A DNA stretch of 64,000 bases from Caprimulgus europaeus (taxonomy: Eukaryota; Chordata; Aves; Caprimulgiformes; Caprimulgidae): NCBI GenBank assembly GCA_907165065.1, contig OU015527.1, positions 19,233,686-19,297,685 of the forward strand. Direction: 5' to 3'. The translations under genes were made by a program, and so were the position numbers. This document shows positions 9,869 to 21,248 of the stretch, piece by piece. Below the pieces are notes generated by a model, which saw only the letters and a list, made by a program, of their open reading frames with translations, was not told where the DNA came from and did not search any database. Every line of letters begins with the position of its first letter. Positions within the stretch are counted from its first letter, which is position 1.

Positions 9869-12800
9869 AGCTCCAGAAGGGCTTCAGTACCTAACCCCCA
9901 AATTTATGGATTTTAAATTGCTCTTCATTTACCCTCTCTTTCCCCTTAGCACATAAACTACTGAAAATGCTACCCACAAGATTTCCCTTTTTTTGTAGCT
10001 TGGCATTGATGCATGCAAATTCTCTCCAGCCTGACAGCATCAAGCTGCTCACTTCTGAGGCACAGGATGTATTCTTAAACTGGCCATGGTAATAGACCTC
10101 TTTTCTGAAGGACGTTACTTTGTAGACCTTTTCAAAATAAGATTTAACAGGTTATATCTTAGAGCAAGTGCAGATAAGCAGCTGGGAAACTCACATCTTT
10201 TACCTTGGATATGAGATCCTTCTCTCTTTTTCTGGGTGATTTGGGTAGGATTGCAGTTACTGCTTATTACGAGAGTAGTTAAACCAGTGGGCTATGGGGT
10301 ATTTAGGCAGACTCAAGAAATGCTAGTTACTATGTGGCAACAATGATTTACCTTTCTCTTAAAGTGAAAAACCTTCAATACGAGAAGTTGACTAAGACTT
10401 GAAGGTGCTCTCTGCAGCATTTCCTGCCAGCTAACTTAGATACATATGTACAAATTGCTCAGGCTTCTGCAAATGTCATCCTGAGGCCTAGGATATGTGG
10501 TTAAGGAAGCTTTCAAAGTTCATGTCACTGTCTCTAAAATGGTTATGTTTCAGTGCTACCTGGGCACTATTTTAAAAGGGCCTTTTGGAGTCATACTGCA
10601 AATGCTGATAGACCTTGTTTTCTGGGCTATTCCCATGGGTAAGAGAGGCCCAATCTTCTTGCAGTCTAATATCTTTGAGATGAAGACTTCATGTTCAAAC
10701 GTTATACATGGTCATAAGGCAAGATAAGGCTTAGGTGAGGAGTCAGGCGTAGAATTTGAAGTGCTTTAGCTTGCTCCCTGGCCTGCATGCCTAGGTAAAA
10801 ACACAGATTCCAATACACCTCTATTCCTAAGTACTGTATAAAGTTCTCAGATACTTCACTGAGAGTTTAGGTACTACAAAGCACTGAAGCATCTAAGTCC
10901 TTTTGTCAGTGGAGTTCTAAGTTCCTCTATTTGTATTTATATCTTTCTATCCTCTCATTTAGAGGCATCTTTTACCCATTCGTATTAAAAGTAAGATTTG
11001 AACTTTATGTGCTTTATTCCATTCTGACAGAGCTACTTTTGGCAAATACATACTTGGAAAATAGCATTTTGCCCCGCCCTGGATACGATTTCCAAGATAC
11101 TAAAGGCTTACATGTAATTTTATTGTCACTCTTATTATCTAGGCAGTTTATTTACCACTAAATTTTATGCAGTGGACAGTGGGACACCAGAGCCTTACAA
11201 ATCACTTTACACAGGCAGATACAATTTTCATGAAGAATTCTAGAGGAATTACAGGAATCTCATAATGTGTCTTCAAGTGAATAACAAAACGTTAATGTTG
11301 TTTTTCAAATGAGCAACAACTATAAAGCTCTAAGCAGGCTAACAAATGAGAGCATTGAATCACTGGCAAGATTACATGAAACAGTACATCTTAGAAATTT
11401 TTATTCTGGAAAAATAGAGCCCACTGACTGTTTTTTTTTTTACACAATATACAGACACATTAGAACAGTTATATTTTGTCAGAATTTACGTTTTTTTTAC
11501 TCCAGTAATATTCCAATATTACCTCTCAACTTTTGGCAAATCAAGGTATGGAGAGGGTGAAATTTCAGTATATATAGAAAATTATTTAAAATTTACTTGC
11601 ATGCCTCTTTGGATAGGTAATACAAATTTATTTTAGGTACCACATTTTTAGTATGGTAACCAGCTATCAAAAGTTTACAACCACCTGGTAGTTCTGTTTT
11701 TTTCTGATAATAGTGACTGAAATGCCACAGCTCTGAGTAAGGATGGAAAGAGCAGAAGTAAGGGTGTTATCAGTCATTTATCTTTATCTGTGTTTTTGGA
11801 GCAGACCGTGTGAGCACTTATCCAATGGGTATATGTGTGACTAGGTAGCCTGGTAATTGCATGGACAAAGATAAGTAAAATTACATTGTGTTCTAGTAGA
11901 AGGGTTGTATACTGCTAAGGTTTGATCTGGGAATCAATGAGAATAGGTAGATTTAGGTATACAATCACAACAAATTTCTGCTATCATGTACCAAACACTT
12001 CGTTAGGCTAATAAAAAAAGCCAAGGCACTTTAGTGTTGTTCCTCTTCACGAGTAAATTCACAACCACTTCTGATCTACAGAATATTGGCTCCTTTTATC
12101 CGTGTGCTTGGAGCTAAGGGACATACTTGCCCATGCAGTCTTATTTTTAAGACTGGAATGCATAATAATAATTCTATTTGTTTATAGCATATACATTTGT
12201 TTCTACCTAGAGAGTTGACTAGATAGGTTGCATGCATGTGGCTTGGTTAGGGAGAGGACTGCTACAACAGATAAACATTTCTTCCAAACAGTGTAATGTT
12301 TTGGGAAAAGGATGACATTTTTCTTCTGATCTAGGTCACACTGAAGTTTGCAAACATCCAAACCTAGACAGAAAACTGCCTCCTACAGCCATTTCTCTCC
12401 TGTGTGATTTCAGGCATAATAACAGTGAATCACAGGCTTCCTGTTAAGATCTTTATAATCTTGTTTCCGTAGCTGACAGAAGACCAGGCCTTATCGGCAT
12501 CTGATAAGAGATCAGCCTAACAATGTTCTCAGCTTTCTTTGGAAGAGTGTATTAGATTAAAAGGATTGTTAGATACATGTTTTTTAACATCCTTAGTGCC
12601 CAGTCTGAGTTTATCTTTACTTGCATGCTAATCACCGTAGGACTAGAAATATGTATAATGACATAAGTCAAAGTTTTATGTATGAGAAAGTAACAATTCA
12701 ACAAGTAAATACAATATATGAGCTCATGTTGCTGCCTGAAAGGTTGGAAAGACAAATAGAAGAAGGGTCCTTTGAAGTACAGAATGGTGATAGGATTTTT

Positions 12801-13780
12801 AAATTTTTTTTTAAGATGTGGTTCTCAATGCCTTTTCTGTGTCCTTGCTCCTAAGCCTTCACAATATGTGAGTTTTTTTCTAGTCTTCTACTACTCCCTG
12901 GACTTTATCAAAGGAGGCAGAGCTGTGCAAAGAAAACTGAATGTTTGGGCCTAGGTAGCAGCGAATTCTTTTGTATAAGGATTAGAAAATTTAGTTTCCA
13001 TCTAACAGCAGTCTCTGTAACACTGCACAACAGGGTCTGCTGGAATTAAGTCTGTTGAGGACCAGTGGTTGCTCAGAGGCTAAAGTTGCTTGAACAGTAC
13101 TGCAAATGAGTGTTTCCCTACTGTATTCCTGGGAATGGTTAGTTATCAGAGAAGCCTTGAAATAATGAGGACAGCTTTGCTTTCATTTAACACATCTTGT
13201 CTTCCTGCATTCTTATTTCTATACTGTCTTTGAGATAAAGACCACTTTTGCAAAAACAGTTTATGAGTTTGTGAAAATTAGAAGGAACGCCAGGTTGGGT
13301 CATGGCTAATTCCTCTAAATACAGTGGGTCCAATAAAATCACCAGTGCCTTAATTACTGCTCAGCCTTTATAATTCATTCCCTCTGATGCTTCAGAACAT
13401 AAAGCCTGGGGTCAATAAAATACAGAGCCTTATGTATGGTTTTAAACACAGAAATAACTGTATTGACTTCAGACAGAGTGAGTGAGAGTTCATACACATT
13501 AAGATTTAAATTTTGATTAGGAGTGCACCTCTGAAAATAATTTTCTGATAGCCCTTATATACTTTGGTGTGCATTTTAAACCAGCTGTGAATGCATGAAC
13601 TAGGCTCCTTTCAGATGACATGGAACAAGAAGACAGACTTTAAGGGCACACTTAGTATGAAATTCACAGTCCTTCTACTGAAGTTTTGCAGAAAATATGG
13701 ATGTTCAATATATTTCCATTTTAGTTAGTATTGATCTATTTTCCCTTTCTCTCCCAAGCTGATCTTTATGACTTGTGAAG
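9869..13780. other. Unassigned AT-rich sequence
   Basis: Nothing is assigned with confidence. One weak exon-like frame lies at 9950-10092. Short open frames at 10497-10727, 11309-11560 and 12621-12854 show no recognised domains. Confidence 0.55.
9950..10092 (+). other. Very weak exon-like open frame
   Basis: A pyrimidine-rich run ending CTTAG (to 9949) is followed by a frame with an ATG at 9967 that stays open to TAA at 10090. It encodes 41 residues, including a Phe-rich hydrophobic stretch (FPFFCSLALM) and then a polar segment. The phase would fit a join to the candidate exon at 6373. The composition is not distinctive and no family is recognised. It lies just downstream of a solo LTR. Confidence 0.1.
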
Positions 13781-13782
13781 CC

Positions 13783-14131
13783 ATTATCCTTCATATTTGA
13801 GAAGTCATAGCAGTCTGGTGAAGTTCCTGCAGACTGGAAAAAGGGGAACATAGCCCCCATTTTTAAAAAGGGAAACAAGGAAGACCCAGGGAACTACAGG
13901 CTGGTCAGTCTCACCTCAGTGCCAGGCAAGATCATGGAGCAGATACTACTAGAAACTATGCTAAGGCAGATGGAGAATGAGAAGGTGATTGGTGACAACC
14001 AGCATGGCTTCACCAGGGGCAAATCATGCCTGACCAATCTGGTGGCCTTCTATGACGGTTACAATGGGGTGGATAAGGCTAAAGCAACTGATGTCATTTT
14101 CCCCGACTTGTGCAAGGCGTTTGACACTGTC
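13783..14131 (+). mobile_element. CR1 LINE, 5' part of interrupted copy B
   Basis: This encodes the front half of the CR1 reverse transcriptase core: [40 protein letters not shown], then motif A as [16 protein letters not shown] with the catalytic Asp still present. The frame is nearly intact over about 100 codons and is then cut at 14131 by an inserted LTR. CR1 sequence resumes exactly at 14765-14770. The 5' end near 13783 is a typical truncation point. Confidence 0.93.
14127..14131. repeat. Target-site duplication, left copy (CTGTC)
   Basis: CTGTC at 14127-14131 is repeated exactly at 14765-14769 on the other side of the LTR. A 5-bp duplication is usual for ERVL-like integration. Confidence 0.9.
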
Positions 14132-14372
14132 TGTCCTGGTTTTTCTACGATAGAGTTAATTTTCTTTTTAGTATTTTAGTTAGTGTTGCAGTTCAGACTT
14201 ATTATGAGAAGAAGGTTGATAACAGTGCTGGTGTTGTGAGTTGCTGCTGGAGCTCAAGGCCACTGTGTTTGGCTGCTTCACAGCTGCATTAGGACTGGGA
14301 GGGAGAAGTGCAGTGACTAGCAAAGCCCAGAACTGGCATTTGGATGTGCCAATTAAATATTCCAGACCATAT

Positions 14373-14393
14373 CACGTCATGTCAGTATATTAA
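14373..14393 (+). promoter_or_regulatory. LTR core promoter: CRE-like site plus TATA
   Basis: CACGTCAT at 14373-14380 is followed at once by GTCAGTATATTAA. The CGTCATG-TCAGTAT spacing is shared with the other LTR types in this window, which marks it as a conserved retroviral promoter module. Present-day activity cannot be judged. Confidence 0.55.
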
Positions 14394-14613
14394 CCAGGGC
14401 TGACTGGAAGACAGGGTACTTCTCTTCTGGGGGTACCTCTCTGGGGGATCGCTCGGGCTCACTCTTTCAGGGTTTCAGTTTCGGGACTGTCTCTCCTCCG
14501 GGATCGTGAGCTGGCACAGGCCAGGCATCAGTCAGCGGGCGGTGAGCACTGTGTATCACTCATTTGTATAATTCTGTTATCACTGTTGTTATCATTATAA
14601 TTTCATTTTTATT

Positions 14614-14619
14614 ATTAAA
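14614..14619 (+). promoter_or_regulatory. LTR poly(A) signal ATTAAA
   Basis: ATTAAA lies about 225 bp downstream of the TATA cassette and just upstream of the U5 motif TTATCTCAACCC, the expected R/U5 position. Confidence 0.5.
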
Positions 14620-14764
14620 TAGTTTTTATCTCAACCCATGAGTCTCCTTGCCCTTTTCATTCCAATTCTCTCCCCTATTCCCTGGGCGAGGGCCGGGGGG
14701 AGGGTGATAGAGCAGGCTGTGTTTGGCTGCAAGCAAAAAGGATGAATCTACCCAAACCACCACA

Positions 14765-15887
14765 CTGTCCAGCATGGCATCCTTGTCTCCGAGTTGGAAA
14801 CATGTGGGTTTGATGGATGGACCACTCAGTGGATAAGGAACTGGCTGGATGGTCGCACTCAAAGAGTTGTGGTCAACGGCTCAATGTCCGAGTGGAAACC
14901 GGTGACAAGCTGTGTCATCAAGGGTTGGTATTGGGGCTGGTGCTGTTCAATATCTTTGTTGGAGACATGGACAGTGGGATCTAGAGCACTCTCAGCAAGT
15001 TTGCCAACGACACCAAGCTGAGTGGTGCAGTTGACACGCTGGAAGGATGGGATGCCATCCAGAGGGACCTTGACAGGCTTGAGAGGTGGGCCTGTGCTAA
15101 CCTCATGAAGTTCAACAAGGCCAAATGCAAGGTCCTGCACCTGAGTTGGGACAATCGTAAGCACAAATACAGGCTGGGTGATGAGTGACTTGAGAGCAGC
15201 TCCAAAGAGAAGGACTTGGGAGTGGTGGTAGACGAGAAGCTCAACATGAGCCTGCAATTTCTTGCAGCCCAGAAGGCGAACCGTATCCTGGGCTGCATCA
15301 AGAGAAGTGTGGCCAGCAGGTCACCAGTAGAGGTGATTCTCCCCCTCTACTCTGTTCTCATAAGGCCCCACCTGGAGTCCTGTGTCCAGTTCTGGAGCCC
15401 CCAACACAAGAGAGACATGGACCTGTTAGAACGAGTCCAAAGGAGGCCACAAGGATGATCCGAGAGCTGGAGCACCTCTGCTATGAGGACAGGCTGAAAG
15501 AGTTGGGGGTTTCAGCCTGGAGAAGAGAAGGCTCCAAGGAGATCTTATAGCTGCCTTCCAGTACCTGAAGGGGCTACAAGAAAGCTGGGGAGGGACTTTT
15601 TCTAAGGGCAGTTAGTGATAGAACAGGGGGGAATGGCTTTAAACTGGAAGAGGGGAGGTTTAGACGAGATATTAGGAAGAAATTCTTTGAAGGTGGTGAG
15701 ACACTGGAACAGGTTGCCCAGAGAAGTTGTGGATGTCCCCTCCCTGGAAGTGTTCAAGGCCAGGTTGGATGAGTCTTTGAGCAACCTGGTCTAGTGGAAG
15801 GTGTCCCTGCTGATGGCAGGGGGGTTGGAACTAGATGGTCTTTAAGGTCCCTTCCAACCCAAACCATTCTATTCTATGATTCTATGA
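14765..15887 (+). mobile_element. CR1 LINE, 3' part of interrupted copy B
   Basis: CR1 resumes after the LTR with GCATGGCATCCTTGTCTCC, runs through the rest of ORF2 and the 3' UTR, and ends with TTCTATTCTATGATTCTATGA. Motif C reads S-K-F-A-N-D-T-K in place of F-A-D-D. The region before it carries a frameshift, and a TGA stop occurs in GATGAGTGACTTGAG near 15181-15195. Long antisense frames over this part (for example 14859-15257) are mirror images of CR1 and not genes. Its last 850 bp closely match copy D at 21249-22101, including that stop. Confidence 0.95.
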
Positions 15888-16800
15888 CTAATGACATGTT
15901 TTTTTAATTACTTTTTTCTATTTCAAGTGTTGCTTTTTCATCAGATAATCCATAAAAATAATGGATTCTTGACCTAAACTTTGAAGAAACACAGGAGAAA
16001 ATTAGTCTGATGAGCATAAAACTAAAAAAAAAGCCCAAAATTTAAGCCTTATTTCTGAACTAAACTAAGCAGAGTAGCAGGGTTATTTTATTAAGTAATA
16101 TACTTAATCTTCTATTGATACAAGTTATAGTTAAGAATAAACAACATTTTTGCATGCTATTTTTTTTGGTCCATCAGTGAAATTGCACCACTTTAGCTGT
16201 GTCCATAGAAAATGGTTACTACTTCTCTATGTATGTCCAGGACAGAGAGTATAAAATATTTAATAGAATTTAAAACACTATGTGTCCACAGCAGGGGTTT
16301 ATACTCATATGTTTCAGTGATTTTTTAAATGAATATATTTGTATCAAAACAAAATTTATGACAAAGTACACTTAACAGAGAATAGCCTGTCAAAATGCAG
16401 AAAAAAATTTTGTCCCTCTATTTTTTTCAGTAGTCATTTATTACTCAACTCTATTATTTAAATCAATTAAATGGAGTATGAATTGAAAAAACAATCTAAT
16501 TTGGAAGAAAGACCTGGATCCTTCCAAAATGAGGGAAAATAAGATCTCAGTATGCACACAAAACAAGAGAACCAAAGAATGAGCGATACCATCCAGTTAT
16601 TATGGAAATGGAACATTAAACTTTTTGGAAAAGGGGAAAAATTTTAAATACTTCAGTAGTTTATTGTTTTCCAGTGACATTTCAGGCACACACAAAAATA
16701 AATTTTCTCAGTTTCTTTTCAGTTGCTAGACAATTGTGAATATTTTGTGTAACTCTCATGATGTAATAATACATGCAAGAGCTATAAAAAGGACTTTTAA
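15888..16800. other. Unassigned AT-rich sequence between CR1 copies B and C
   Basis: No gene or repeat is recognised. The stretch is A/T-rich with several T-runs. Confidence 0.6.
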
Positions 16801-18245
16801 AAACATTTTTAAGAAGAGCTTTTTAAAATATGTTAATAGCAAAAGGCAGACCAGGAATAACGTTAGCCAATTACTTGATGAGCATGGTCACCTCATAAAC
16901 AGGGACACAAAACAGAGACATTCAATGCCTTCTTCACCTTGGTCTTCAACACCTAGGATGGGTTCAGGAACCCCCAAGGCCCTGGGCTAGAAACCATGAC
17001 AGTGAGAATGATAAACTCCCAACCAGCCCCAAACCTGTGCAGGATTTGCTGCTGCAGCTGGATCCCTGTAGATCAATGGAGCCTGATGGGATGCATCTGA
17101 GGGTACTCAAAAAGCTGGCAGATGTCATGCTGAGACCTCTCTCAATGATCTTTCAATGTTCTTGGGTATCTGGGGAGGTTCCAGTCGACTGGAAGCTGGC
17201 AAATGTCCCAATCTTCAAGAAGGACAAAGGGAAAGACCCCAGCAACTACAGGCCTGTAAGTCTCACTTTTGTGCCTGTCAAAATTATGGAGAAGATTATT
17301 CTGGGAGTTATTGAAAAACACCTGGAAGACAATACAGTCATTGGTTCCAGCCAGCATGGGTTCATGAAAGTAAAGTCCTACTTGACAAACCTAAGTACTT
17401 TCTATGGTAAGGTTACCCACCTAGTTGACCAAAGGAAGCCAGTAGATGTAATCTTTTTGGGTTTCAGTAAAGCCTTTGATACTATCTCTCACAGTGTCCT
17501 CCTGGACAAAATGTCCAGCATCCAGCTGAATAAACACATAATGCAATGGGTGAGCAGTTGGTTGACAGGTCGGGCTCAAAAGGTTCTAGTCAATGGGGTT
17601 ACATCAGGCTGGTGACTGGTTACCTGTGGGTTCCTGCAGGGATCCATCCTGGGGCCGGTGCTCTTTAATGTCTTCATCAGTGACTTGGATATAGGACTTG
17701 AAGGACTGCTAACTAAGTTCACCAATGACACCAAACTGGGAGGAGCTGTGAACACTTCTGAGGGCAGAAAGGCCCCACAGAGAGATCTGGATAAATTAGA
17801 GAGCTGGGCAACCACCAACTGTATGAATTTTAACAAGGGCGAGTGCCAGATTTTATACCTGGGACACGGCAACCCTGGACTCACACACAGACTGGGGAAC
17901 GAGAGGCTGGAGAGCAGCCCCGCAGAGAGGGACCCGGGGGTTCTGGTCAGTGGCAAGTTGAACATGAGCCAACAGTGTGCCCTGGCTGCCAGGAGGGCCA
18001 ACCATGTCCTGGGGTGCATCCAGCACTGCACTGCGAGCCGGTCGAGGGCAGTGATTGTCTCGCTCTGCTCTGCTTTGGTGTGACCTCACCTTGAGTACTG
18101 GGTGCAGTTTTGGGTGCCACAGTATAAAAAGGACATAAAGCTACTGGAGAGTGAACAAACGAGGGACACAAAACTGGTGAAAGATTTAGAGGGGAAATCA
18201 AATGAGGAGAGGCTGGAGTCACTTGGATTGTTCAGCCTGGATCTC
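16801..18245 (+). mobile_element. CR1 LINE fragment lacking both ends (copy C)
   Basis: This covers the linker before the reverse transcriptase (blocks like KSFLKYVNSKRQTRNNV and LLDEHGHL), the whole catalytic core and most of the C-terminal region up to LGLFSLD. It ends near 18245 without the 3' UTR or terminal repeat, so the 3' end was lost or displaced after insertion. Sequence blocks such as [15 protein letters not shown] differ from copies A, B and D, indicating a different CR1 subfamily. An inverted CR1 piece follows almost directly. Confidence 0.93.
17037..18083 (+). pseudogene. CR1 reverse transcriptase remnant, catalytic sites lost (copy C)
   Basis: Two open pieces (17037-17615 and 17658-18083) together cover the reverse transcriptase domain. 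The first holds GEVPVDWKLANVPIFKK, NYRPVSLT, SSQHGF and motif A, reading VDVIFLGFSKAFDT: the catalytic Asp of the usual L-D-F is Gly. A TGA at 17613-17615 breaks the frame just before the usual [13 protein letters not shown] block, whose FNVFISDLD half is visible in the second piece. Motif C reads T-K-F-T-N-D-T-K where F-A-D-D is expected. With both catalytic sites altered and the frame broken, the product could not be an active polymerase. Confidence 0.88.
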
Positions 18246-18257
18246 TTCTCATACTCC

Positions 18258-18468
18258 ATAGCCAATACTCCAGCCCTGACCACCTCGATAACCCTCTGTG
18301 CAACTCACTCTGGTTTCTTGATGTCTTTCTTGTACTAGAGGGCCCAAAATTCGACTACTGGTTGTGGTCTAGTGAGTGCAGAGTTGGGGGGCTTCTACTT
18401 AGCCACTTCTGTTGCGATGCCACACCACTGGCTTAACATAGCTCCAGGAAACCCTGGTTGTGAATATT
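18258..18468 (-). mobile_element. Degenerate CR1 fragment in inverted orientation
   Basis: The plus strand reads as a decayed reverse complement of CR1 ORF2. Recognisable parts are CTTTCTTGTACTAGAGGGCC, then CAAAATTCGACTACTGG, then GTGGTCTAGTGAGTGCAGAG; these match CR1 coding for YKKDM, CVQFW and LIRPHLEY-type blocks on the minus strand. It lies about 15-25 bp after the end of copy C, which encodes the same protein region on the plus strand, so the pair forms an imperfect inverted repeat. Similarity fades toward 18468, where an LTR begins. Confidence 0.65.
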
Positions 18469-18823
18469 TGTGGTGGTTTAGGAGGAGAAAATAAAAACAG
18501 ATAGAGCTTAGGGGTCGAGACACGAGCAGTTTACTGGAACAGTAAGGAAGAGAGAGACACCACCAAACCACAACAACAAAACACTAATGAAAGAATGTAC
18601 AACACAAGTGATACACGGGACCAAATGGCACCCCCCAACCTGCTCCCGAACTGTGGTACCCGGTACCCTCCCCCTTCCTGGAATGTCCCTGTTTAAATCC
18701 TGAACATGACGTCCATACACCTGCTATGGAATACCGGCTTTGGCCCTTTGGGTCATCTGCCCTCGCTGCTCTCCTCCCAGTTCTCTGTGAACAATTAACT
18801 CTGTCCTAACCAAACCCAGGACA
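18469..18823 (-). mobile_element. Solo ERV LTR, minus orientation
   Basis: On the plus strand this runs from TGTGGTGGTTTAGGAGG to CCTAACCAAACCCAGGACA, i.e. TGTCCTGGGTTTGG...CCACCACA on its own strand, 355 bp. It shares most of its length with the 46958-47342 LTR (GAGACACGAGCAGTTTACTGG, GTGAACAATTAACTCTGTCC). A TATA-like ATTTAAA (18692-18698) with a CRE-like GACGTCA just upstream lies on the minus strand. The flanks ATATT and GTATG match at only three of five bases, so a target duplication is not established. Confidence 0.85.
18692..18713 (-). promoter_or_regulatory. LTR core promoter: CRE-like site plus TATA
   Basis: On the minus strand GACGTCATG is followed by TTCAGGATTTAAACAGGG. It is the same module seen at 14375-14393 and 47220-47241. 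Confidence 0.5.
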
Positions 18824-21248
18824 GTATGGAATAGATTTCATCTCACAGGCTAAAATAAGAAAATGCTTCTCTGTCTCAAAATATTAGATGTTTTGCTTAC
18901 TGATAAAACTACTAAACTGTTAATCAGTTATCACACGCTTGAGAAAGTTGCTATGAGTCATCTGTTGGTAGAGAACACTGGCATTTGATTCCTGACATTT
19001 GGACAGTTAAGTACACGAGACAGTACAGGACCATATCTTTTAGAATGTATGTATTGATCTTATGCAGATTTCTAGCAAAATTTCTGCTCAAGTTTTAATA
19101 TACTTGTCTCTTCTGCTTGCCTAACTTCATCCATCATGAGTAATGCTGGCTGGTTTTAAAAGTCATTGTTTGGAATCTAAAAAAAATATTGCCACATGTC
19201 TGTGAAAAATTTAGTGCCTTAACTACTTGGCAGTCGATTTTACAACTTTTGTTGTATACTGAGATGTCAGAAAGACTGACTTATTTATGAGCTTGCCATG
19301 GGCAGGCTGGGTGCCTTATTCTTCCAGCTTGGCACAGTCTGGTTCAAATACAATAGCCTGGGAATGAAATATATTTTCATATAAAAATTACTGGCTTCCT
19401 AGGGATCCCTAACTCAGATTTTTTATATTTTCTATAAAGTAGGTACTATTAACAATGAGCTAATTAGATACCTCATTTTACTAAAACCTGCTCTGTAATG
19501 TATGTGCCATCTGTTCACTTTGGTCTAAGAAAAACAGACTGTAATTCAGCTTTGTAATTATGCCTCCAATCATTTCAGTTAGTTCATAGTCATCTTTTCT
19601 CTTTGAAAAAGTGCATAAAAATAAAGGGACATAGTTAAGTTTATTTGAACAAAAGGTATTGAAGATGGTATCACCTGAAAAGTTCTACATTCATGGATAT
19701 CATTGCCATATACTCTTCAAGCCAAAATAAATTTTTTACATTTCAATATTTAAAGATATTAAAATATAATTTAAATATATCCTCTAAGCCTGTTTGGAAT
19801 TATACCTCAATGACTGTTTCTCAGTGACTTATTATCTGTTATCTCATATCATGAGGATAAAAGGTTACTTGTATATTATACTTAGTACAGGTCCAGTCAA
19901 GGGATGAAATCCAGATTCAGCAGTATATTAAAAGCATCTCTGAAAGTATGAAAGAAAGAAAGAAAGAAAGAAAAAAAAGAAGCATAAGGAGGTATCTACT
20001 GAAATAGCAAATTCATATCACTATCTGACATGAGACTGCCATGAGTGGTTGCAATCAACAAGCCAGTTCAGTTTATAAACCTTCAAGCTTCTCAAAACCT
20101 ATTTTTTTCCCTTCCTACATATTACTATATTCCAAGAACATTCAGAATTTTAGCCATTTGAAATATTGTTCTTATAGTTACCTGATTTATTTGTACTTAG
20201 GGTGATATATGCCTTTGTTCTTTTGACAAGTTTTTTTAAAAAGTTCTCCCACCTTCCTGGTGTTTATCTCTTTGCATTTACTGAAAGTAATCAATACACT
20301 TGCCATAGATATTCAGTGTTTTTTTCTCGTAGACCATGCTCCTCTACATAGTCTAGAAGATCTGTTGTCATATGTAGTCAGATGTTGTATGACAGGTTCT
20401 TTCTTTATCATCGTAACATGAGTAATCTGAACTCACTACAGTTTGAATTTTTCTTTACTAAGTAAAATATCCAGAAATAAAGTGAAGGTAAATAAAACTT
20501 CGAAAGGATATGCTCTGAATTAGAGACAATATTTAAATGACAGTTCACTTTAAGTGACATAAAAGAAGAATAAAAAGCCTCCTTGTCTAGGAGATTGGTT
20601 GGGTACCTAGTTTGTCTTCCTTTCAACATGAAACACAGTATTCAAATATTTTTAGTTGTTTCAAATATGTTTAGTTGTTTTTTAGAGTGTAACACATGTA
20701 CAGAGAGGCTTCACTTAACTGAAATCTTACAAAAAGTGGTTAGGTTTTTTCATGCCAGGAAGCTTGTCTTTTCATTTATTTGATAGACTCTGGGAAATTC
20801 TCCTTAGATTTAGATTAAATCCCATTATGACAATTTTCTCCAAAAATATGGTCATATATTCTTTTGCTACTCTTAAAACATCTCTGCCCTAACAGAAAAA
20901 TTACTTGTCTGGGATAGCATTTCCATCACTTGCTTTTCATAGCGTTATTTAGAGAGTTGTCATTTTGTTCTTGAATCTCTGCTTTATGCAGCAGAATGTG
21001 GGTTAGTAGATAAATAAATAAACCTACTATTATGATTTAATTTGTGTCCAAACTCTAGCCATCGTTGCAATTATTAAAGCCAAGCAAATTACTTCAATTA
21101 CTTCATTAATCTTTCAGTTTATGGCGTATCTCAGAAAAGACAGGGTTTCAAATTTTATAAAATATTCAGCTTTGTTTCAGTAATCTCTTATGAAATATAT
21201 TACACTGCAATTTTTATGAATACTCAAAATAAAACTTCATTACTTGGT
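18824..21248. other. Unassigned AT-rich sequence
   Basis: No gene or transposable element is recognised. The only clear landmark is the (GAAA)n run at 19951-19979. Confidence 0.6.
19951..19979. repeat. (GAAA)n microsatellite
   Basis: Five to six AAAG units run into an A8 stretch. Confidence 0.9.

Larger units (their letters stand above)
14132..14764 (+). mobile_element. Solo ERV LTR nested in CR1 copy B
   Basis: The 633-bp element starts TGTCCTGGTTTTTCTACG and ends ACCCAAACCACCACA. Its parts in order are a U3 with TATGAGAAGAAGGTTG, a CRE-like CACGTCA with TATATTAA (14373-14393), the poly(A) signal ATTAAA (14614-14619), the U5 motif TTTTTATCTCAACCC and a G-rich tail. It is flanked by a perfect CTGTC duplication and splits the CR1 reverse transcriptase frame. 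No internal retroviral genes remain. It is homologous to the 9301 LTR across U3 and U5 but clearly diverged. It was recognised as a bird-type LTR from memory. Confidence 0.93.

Noticed and set aside
12884-12954. Possible exon after TTTTTTTCTAG
   Set aside because: Two phases are open for about 20 codons, but the peptides are unrecognised and the donor CTAG/GTAGCA is weak.
14859-15257. 132-residue minus-strand open frame
   Set aside because: It is the antisense of CR1 copy B. The same antisense frame recurs over copy D at 21214-21471.
17576-18222. Several minus-strand frames of 78 to 151 residues
   Set aside because: All are shadows of CR1 copy C on the plus strand.
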